DNA of 8,207 nt from Thermoplasmatota archaeon (GTDB lineage: Archaea > Thermoplasmatota > E2 > DHVEG-1): assembly GCA_022866015.1 (NCBI GenBank), contig JALHTX010000136.1:1-8207 (forward strand). The letters run 5' to 3'. Within the stretch, counting starts at the first letter, position 1; each line of letters opens with the position of its first letter. Made by a program: the position numbers and the translations under genes. Below the pieces are notes generated by a model. It made no database searches. It saw nothing but the letters and a program-made list of their open reading frames with translations, and had not been told where the DNA came from. Of the stretch, positions 5,300 to 8,207 are shown in pieces.

Positions 5300-5315
5300 A
5301 TATTTAGGTGTAAAA

Positions 5316-6344
5316 ATGCCGAAAATAAAAAAAGAAGACTTCTTTAAAAACCAACCATACAAAAGTATATTGCATATGTTAATGACATTTCAAAAACAAG
5401 GTCTAAAACCAAAACATTTTAGATATGAATTGGGGAAAGACACAAAAGATTCAAACGGAAATATTTGCAGAGCTGAACTAATTGTTTTTTATCAAGATGG
5501 AAAAATAACTGCAACAGCTAAAACTATTGAACACGACCTTGGTGAAAAACGACATCTTTACAATGACAAAATTGAAAAGGGTTGTATCAGATATCCAAAA
5601 CAACTTCGAGAAAAACTTTCTATTCTAGAATTTGCAGAAATTATTTTTAATGATGGAGGGTATTATAAAATTTGCAAAGATTTTTTCAATACTGGATGGA
5701 AAATTGCAGGTATCGACACATTCAATCTTTATCCAAATGAACAAACTCTCATAGAAGGATGTGACAATATTAAAACTAAAAAAATTATAATACAAGGATT
5801 AAACCTTGAATTCTTACATATTAAAGATGGGGATGAAAAATTTAAAAAAATCAAGGATAGCATAAAAAAAATCAATGATGCAGTGCAAGAACTACAAAAT
5901 ATAAAAGAAGATCGTATTAAAGATATGTGGTCTTTTAAAGTAAAAGAATTTTGCAGTAAAACTAAAAGTAAGCGAATCAAACAAGCATTGAAAGGAAACA
6001 TTTGGGCATTTTTCTCTTTTACTCAAATGTATATTTTTGATTGCACAGAAAAAGAAATCATAAATGTTTTTGAAGTGGAAAACAAAATGATTTACGAATG
6101 TGCAAATACAAAAAAAGGAAGGGAAATATTAAAACCTTTTAGTAAAAAAGTTTTTTCCAAAGAATATAATTTCAGTTTTAATGATTGGAAAGAAATTATA
6201 GATTTGCGATATGAAGTTGCCAAATGGTTAATTCATTATATGCCTTTTTCTATAACGGCATTATGTTTTGCTGATTTTTCAGATAATCCTATAATAACAA
6301 TGCAACAACATGCCAAGCAAATAAAAGAAAAACAGGAATCTTGA
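5316..6344 (+). CDS. 342-aa protein of unknown function, divergent from the replication operon
   Basis: The protein has 342 residues from ATG 5316, with AGGTG 5 bases ahead. I do not recognise a family. It is lysine-rich and soluble, with no signal peptide or membrane segment. The front (about 1-110) is mixed alpha/beta, with FRYELGKDT and AELIVFYQDGKITATAKTIE near 38-71. Residues about 172-205 (DGDEKFKKIKDSIKKINDAV onward) look like a helical, possibly coiled-coil linker, and the rear half is helical and aromatic (NIWAFFSFTQMYIFDC near 228-243). It is read from the same control region as the ribbon-helix-helix regulator and converges with the integrase, with 18 bases between their stops. This is the cargo position of the element, so replication partner, maintenance or defence roles are all open. 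Base composition matches its neighbours. Confidence 0.6.
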   Translation: MPKIKKEDFFKNQPYKSILHMLMTFQKQGLKPKHFRYELGKDTKDSNGNICRAELIVFYQDGKITATAKTIEHDLGEKRHLYNDKIEKGCIRYPKQLREKLSILEFAEIIFNDGGYYKICKDFFNTGWKIAGIDTFNLYPNEQTLIEGCDNIKTKKIIIQGLNLEFLHIKDGDEKFKKIKDSIKKINDAVQELQNIKEDRIKDMWSFKVKEFCSKTKSKRIKQALKGNIWAFFSFTQMYIFDCTEKEIINVFEVENKMIYECANTKKGREILKPFSKKVFSKEYNFSFNDWKEIIDLRYEVAKWLIHYMPFSITALCFADFSDNPIITMQQHAKQIKEKQES

Positions 6345-6362
6345 AAGTTTTTGATTCTTATT

Positions 6363-7472
6363 CTATTTTTTCCCATTTTTTATTTTTTCAATCTGGTAAG
6401 CGTTCTCTATTCCTTGCATTCGCAACTCCATGAGCTTTAAATTTTCTTTAAGTTCAGTTATCTCTTTATCTTTTTCTGAAAGTGATTTGTTTACATCTGT
6501 TAAATCCACAGGTATGCCGAATATCGAAACCTTCGGCATAGCGACCAGATACATGTCTCCTAGTTGTTTCTCACTGTACTTTCTATAAGCCCTTTGCAGC
6601 CCGTCTTCATGCCCCATAAGTGCCTCTACGACATCTGTTTCCATGTCATTTCCTGGTAGGTTAGACCTGAACCATGCCCTAAGGCAGTGAGGATGTAACT
6701 TAAAACGTGGTGTTGCGACATTCATATCTAATTCAGATAACTTTCCTCCAGTCTTTACTATAAGCCTATTCCATTTCATTCTTGCTATATCAGACGTTAA
6801 TGGAAAAACTCTGTCATCATTTTCGTCTTTGGTAAAATGTTTGAAGTTGATTTTCTTACATGCCTGTTTAAGCCATGCATTTCTTTCTTTCAGCCACTCT
6901 TTAAGGACATCTACACATTCATCACTTATGAAGGTTAATCTCTTGTTGCCAGTCTTCGTTATCTCTCTACGTATATTGATTTTAACAGGTCTTGAATCAA
7001 AGTCAATATCTGTTAATTTTATCTGTGTCATTTCTCCTATTCTCATTCCAGAGGATAAAAGAGTCATAAACATTGCTCTCTCCATAGCATTACCATGTGA
7101 TAACACTTTTTTCAAGTCTTCTCTTGTCGGTATATAGTCTTCTACGACACTACGACTTCCTTTAGTCCTGTTTCTTAAATCCTTCCAGACCTTAACTGGC
7201 AAATCAGCATAATTCTCTGATAGAAAGACTTTGATTATTCCCATTGATCCTTTGATAGTATTAGGTGGTGCTGTCATTATTGACTGCCAGAAGAGTTTTA
7301 CATCTTTCTCATAACTCATCAGTTCTTCATCTGTATATCTTTTTTTGTCTTTCACAAAATAGTTATCAGGGTTTTTCTCTATCGTTTTAAAATATTTTTT
7401 AAGTATTGATTTGTAAGTCAGCTTCGTGTTATAACTTCCAAAGTTTTTCAGAAACTCATCTATTTTATCCAT
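6363..7472 (-). CDS. Tyrosine recombinase (integrase) of the element
   Basis: The protein has 369 residues from ATG 7472, with GTGAG three bases ahead. A TTG at 7499 would add nine lysine-rich residues, but the TATA box at 7514-7522 puts the transcript start near 7490, after it. Domains: an N-terminal helical DNA-binding part (1-105, including NFGSYNTKLTYKSILKKYFK), then the catalytic domain with the full residue set: R144 (SSGMRIGE), K173 (REITKTGN), H262-x-x-R265 (HPHCLRAW), H288 (LMGHEDG) and nucleophile Y296 (RAYRKY; Y299 is a second candidate). A heptad-like coiled coil follows (about 325-365, SEKDKEITELKENLKL). It should integrate and excise the element by strand exchange at an att site. 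Its promoter sits against the truncated PUA gene, which marks that junction as the probable attachment site. It looks intact, and it is longer at the C-terminus than typical Xer proteins. Confidence 0.85.
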   Translation of the reverse strand: MDKIDEFLKNFGSYNTKLTYKSILKKYFKTIEKNPDNYFVKDKKRYTDEELMSYEKDVKLFWQSIMTAPPNTIKGSMGIIKVFLSENYADLPVKVWKDLRNRTKGSRSVVEDYIPTREDLKKVLSHGNAMERAMFMTLLSSGMRIGEMTQIKLTDIDFDSRPVKINIRREITKTGNKRLTFISDECVDVLKEWLKERNAWLKQACKKINFKHFTKDENDDRVFPLTSDIARMKWNRLIVKTGGKLSELDMNVATPRFKLHPHCLRAWFRSNLPGNDMETDVVEALMGHEDGLQRAYRKYSEKQLGDMYLVAMPKVSIFGIPVDLTDVNKSLSEKDKEITELKENLKLMELRMQGIENAYQIEKIKNGKK

Positions 7473-7513
7473 TTTCTCACTTTTTTTTTTATTTTTCAAT
7501 ATACACTCACTAT

Positions 7514-7522
7514 CATATAAAC
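7514..7522 (-). promoter_or_regulatory. TATA box of the integrase gene
   Basis: On the minus strand this reads GGTTTATATGA, about 45 bp before ATG 7472. A transcript start near 7490 leaves a short A-rich leader holding the GTGAG ribosome site, and argues for the ATG over the TTG at 7499. Confidence 0.45.
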
Positions 7523-7558
7523 CTATTGTTAACAGTGCTTAATATAAGTATAAACCTA
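7516..7558. repeat. 10-bp direct repeat at the integrase/PUA junction, candidate att-site element
   Basis: TATAAACCTA occurs at 7516-7525 and again at 7549-7558, 33 bp apart, on either side of the point where the PUA reading frame is lost (TAA at 7540). Repeats of this kind next to an integrase gene can be recombinase arm or core sites. No clean second copy of a longer core was found at the left of the window, so the att role is a guess. Confidence 0.35.
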
Positions 7559-7581
7559 ATAATAAACGCGTAGTTGTTGAT

Positions 7582-7827
7582 ATGGGTGCCGTAAAGTTTG
7601 TTGCAAAGGGCGCGGATGTAATGAGCCCGGGAATCGTTGATGCTGATAAAAATATACAACCTAATGATATTGTATGGATATGTGATGAAAAAAATAAAAA
7701 ACCATTAGCATTAGGTATTGCAATAATATCTGGTGAAGAGATGATAAAAAAAGAAAAAGGCAAAGCTGTAACTATTTTTCATTATGTTGGAGATAATCTT
7801 TGGAATTTTCTTAAGAGTGATCTTTAA
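7582..7827 (+). CDS. PUA-domain RNA-binding protein, 5'-truncated by the element
   Basis: The frame is open from 7543 (YKYKPNNKRVVVDMGAVKF) but blocked by TAA at 7540; the first ATG, 7582, lies inside the conserved core. From KRVVVDMGAVKFVAKGADVM through SPGIVDADKNIQPNDIVWIC and DEKNKKPLALGIAIISGEEM to HYVGDNLWNFL, this is the C-terminal PUA domain of the archaeal MCT-1/DUF1947-like family. PUA domains bind RNA. Intact family members carry about 70 more residues at the front, a pre-PUA domain missing here. No ribosome site precedes ATG 7582. The break lies next to an intact integrase, so the element most likely inserted into this gene. The N-terminal half should lie beyond the other end of the element, outside this window. 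A protein from ATG 7582 would start within the fold and is unlikely to work. sepF follows 168 bp downstream. Confidence 0.75.
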   Translation: MGAVKFVAKGADVMSPGIVDADKNIQPNDIVWICDEKNKKPLALGIAIISGEEMIKKEKGKAVTIFHYVGDNLWNFLKSDL

Positions 7828-7934
7828 TATTAAAAAATAGATTGAATAATATAAAGATACAAAAAATATACTTTTAGAATAATTTAATTTTATAACCGAT
7901 CAAAATATAAAGTTTAGGATTTTGTCGCCAAAAG

Positions 7935-7959
7935 TTTATAAAGAGAATTATATATATTG
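7935..7959 (+). promoter_or_regulatory. Candidate TATA boxes of sepF
   Basis: TTTATAAA (7935-7942) and ATTATATATATTG (about 7947-7959) precede ATG 7996. The first would give a leader of about 30 nt, the second about 15 nt. AGGAG at 7979-7983 is a possible ribosome site, 12 bases from the start. So sepF probably has its own promoter and does not depend on the broken PUA gene. Confidence 0.45.
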
Positions 7960-7995
7960 TGCGTGAGTTAAAACGCTTAGGAGTTGAACGTTATT

Positions 7996-8207
7996 ATGGG
8001 AATTGTTAATAAGATTTTTGGAGATAAAAAGTCTGGGGATGTAGAAGGATACGTTGATTTAGAAAAATATGTAGAATCAAGTGGCGGAGCAGAAACTGCA
8101 AATATGTATGTGCGTGTTGGTGAAATAACACGTTATGAGGACTTAAAAGAATTTGCAGATTATGTTTATGGCGGTAATGTACTTATTCTTGATTTTTCAC
8201 CTATTGC
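7996..8207 (+). CDS. sepF: Cell division protein SepF, archaeal type (cut by window edge)
   Basis: The first 70 residues are visible, from ATG 7996. The protein opens MGIVNKIFGDKKSGDVEGYV, an amphipathic start of the kind that anchors SepF to the membrane, followed by an acidic linker. The SepF (DUF552) core then begins: MYVRVGEITRYEDLKEFADY, then VYGGNVLILDFSPIA, with the usual VRVGEI...Y-DL...GN-LILD-SPI pattern. In archaea SepF anchors FtsZ at the division site. Here the gene lies downstream of the truncated PUA gene, in a host context. It looks intact as far as the window shows. The assignment rests on the conserved core pattern. Confidence 0.8.
   Translation, partial: MGIVNKIFGDKKSGDVEGYVDLEKYVESSGGAETANMYVRVGEITRYEDLKEFADYVYGGNVLILDFSPI

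Noticed and set aside
5729..6001. Minus-strand 90-codon frame inside the 5316 gene
   Set aside because: It is a shadow frame of a lysine-rich gene, rich in F, L, I and S as expected from antisense reading, with no ribosome site.
6829..7137. Plus-strand 102-codon frame inside the integrase
   Set aside because: It is antisense to the catalytic core of the recombinase.
7539..7763. Minus-strand 74-codon frame opposite the PUA gene
   Set aside because: It is antisense to a clearly conserved PUA domain.

Overview
The window is low-GC archaeal DNA. The signs are archaeal-style TATA boxes roughly 25 bp ahead of likely transcript starts, an archaeal SepF start, an archaeal PUA-domain protein, and a signal-peptide gene of the kind common in Thermoplasmatota-like and related Euryarchaeota. 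The exact lineage cannot be fixed from this sequence; a low-GC Thermoplasmatota or close relative is my best guess.

Layout. The left edge (1-600) looks like host DNA: the start of a secreted protein on the minus strand, and on the plus strand the C-terminal remnant of a secreted discoidin-like protein, followed by a hairpin terminator. A 170-bp MITE-like element with perfect 14-bp terminal inverted repeats (631-800) abuts a truncated tyrosine recombinase (789-1031) and supplies its stop codon. Next (1117-2220) come parts of a tandem duplication with a period near 755-770 bp. Its unit is a gene ending in a MerR/excisionase-type helix-turn-helix plus a conserved ~200-bp leader. Positions 2220-2855 are mostly non-coding or degraded. 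Positions 2858-3171 hold a dense array of paired inverted repeats that resembles a plasmid iteron origin.

The centre (3170-5228, minus strand) is a replicon-style operon: a ribbon-helix-helix regulator, two damaged mini-genes (one with a -1 frameshift, one with an in-frame TGA), a 56-aa mini-gene, and a DUF3987-like replicative ATPase/helicase with a degenerate P-loop and a C-terminal winged helix. The operon diverges from a 342-aa plus-strand gene of unknown function (5316-6344). The short gap between them holds a shared TATA region and a TTACGG-type palindrome, the likely operator of the ribbon-helix-helix protein.

The right side holds an intact tyrosine recombinase (minus strand) whose promoter lies against a 5'-truncated PUA-domain gene. 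That gene is followed by its own spacer and then by sepF, cut by the window edge. The simplest reading is an integrated plasmid or plasmid-derived element (from somewhere left of 3000, perhaps left of 600, to about 7545) that inserted into the PUA gene and separated it from its N-terminal half. The left end carries an older layer of mobile-element debris.
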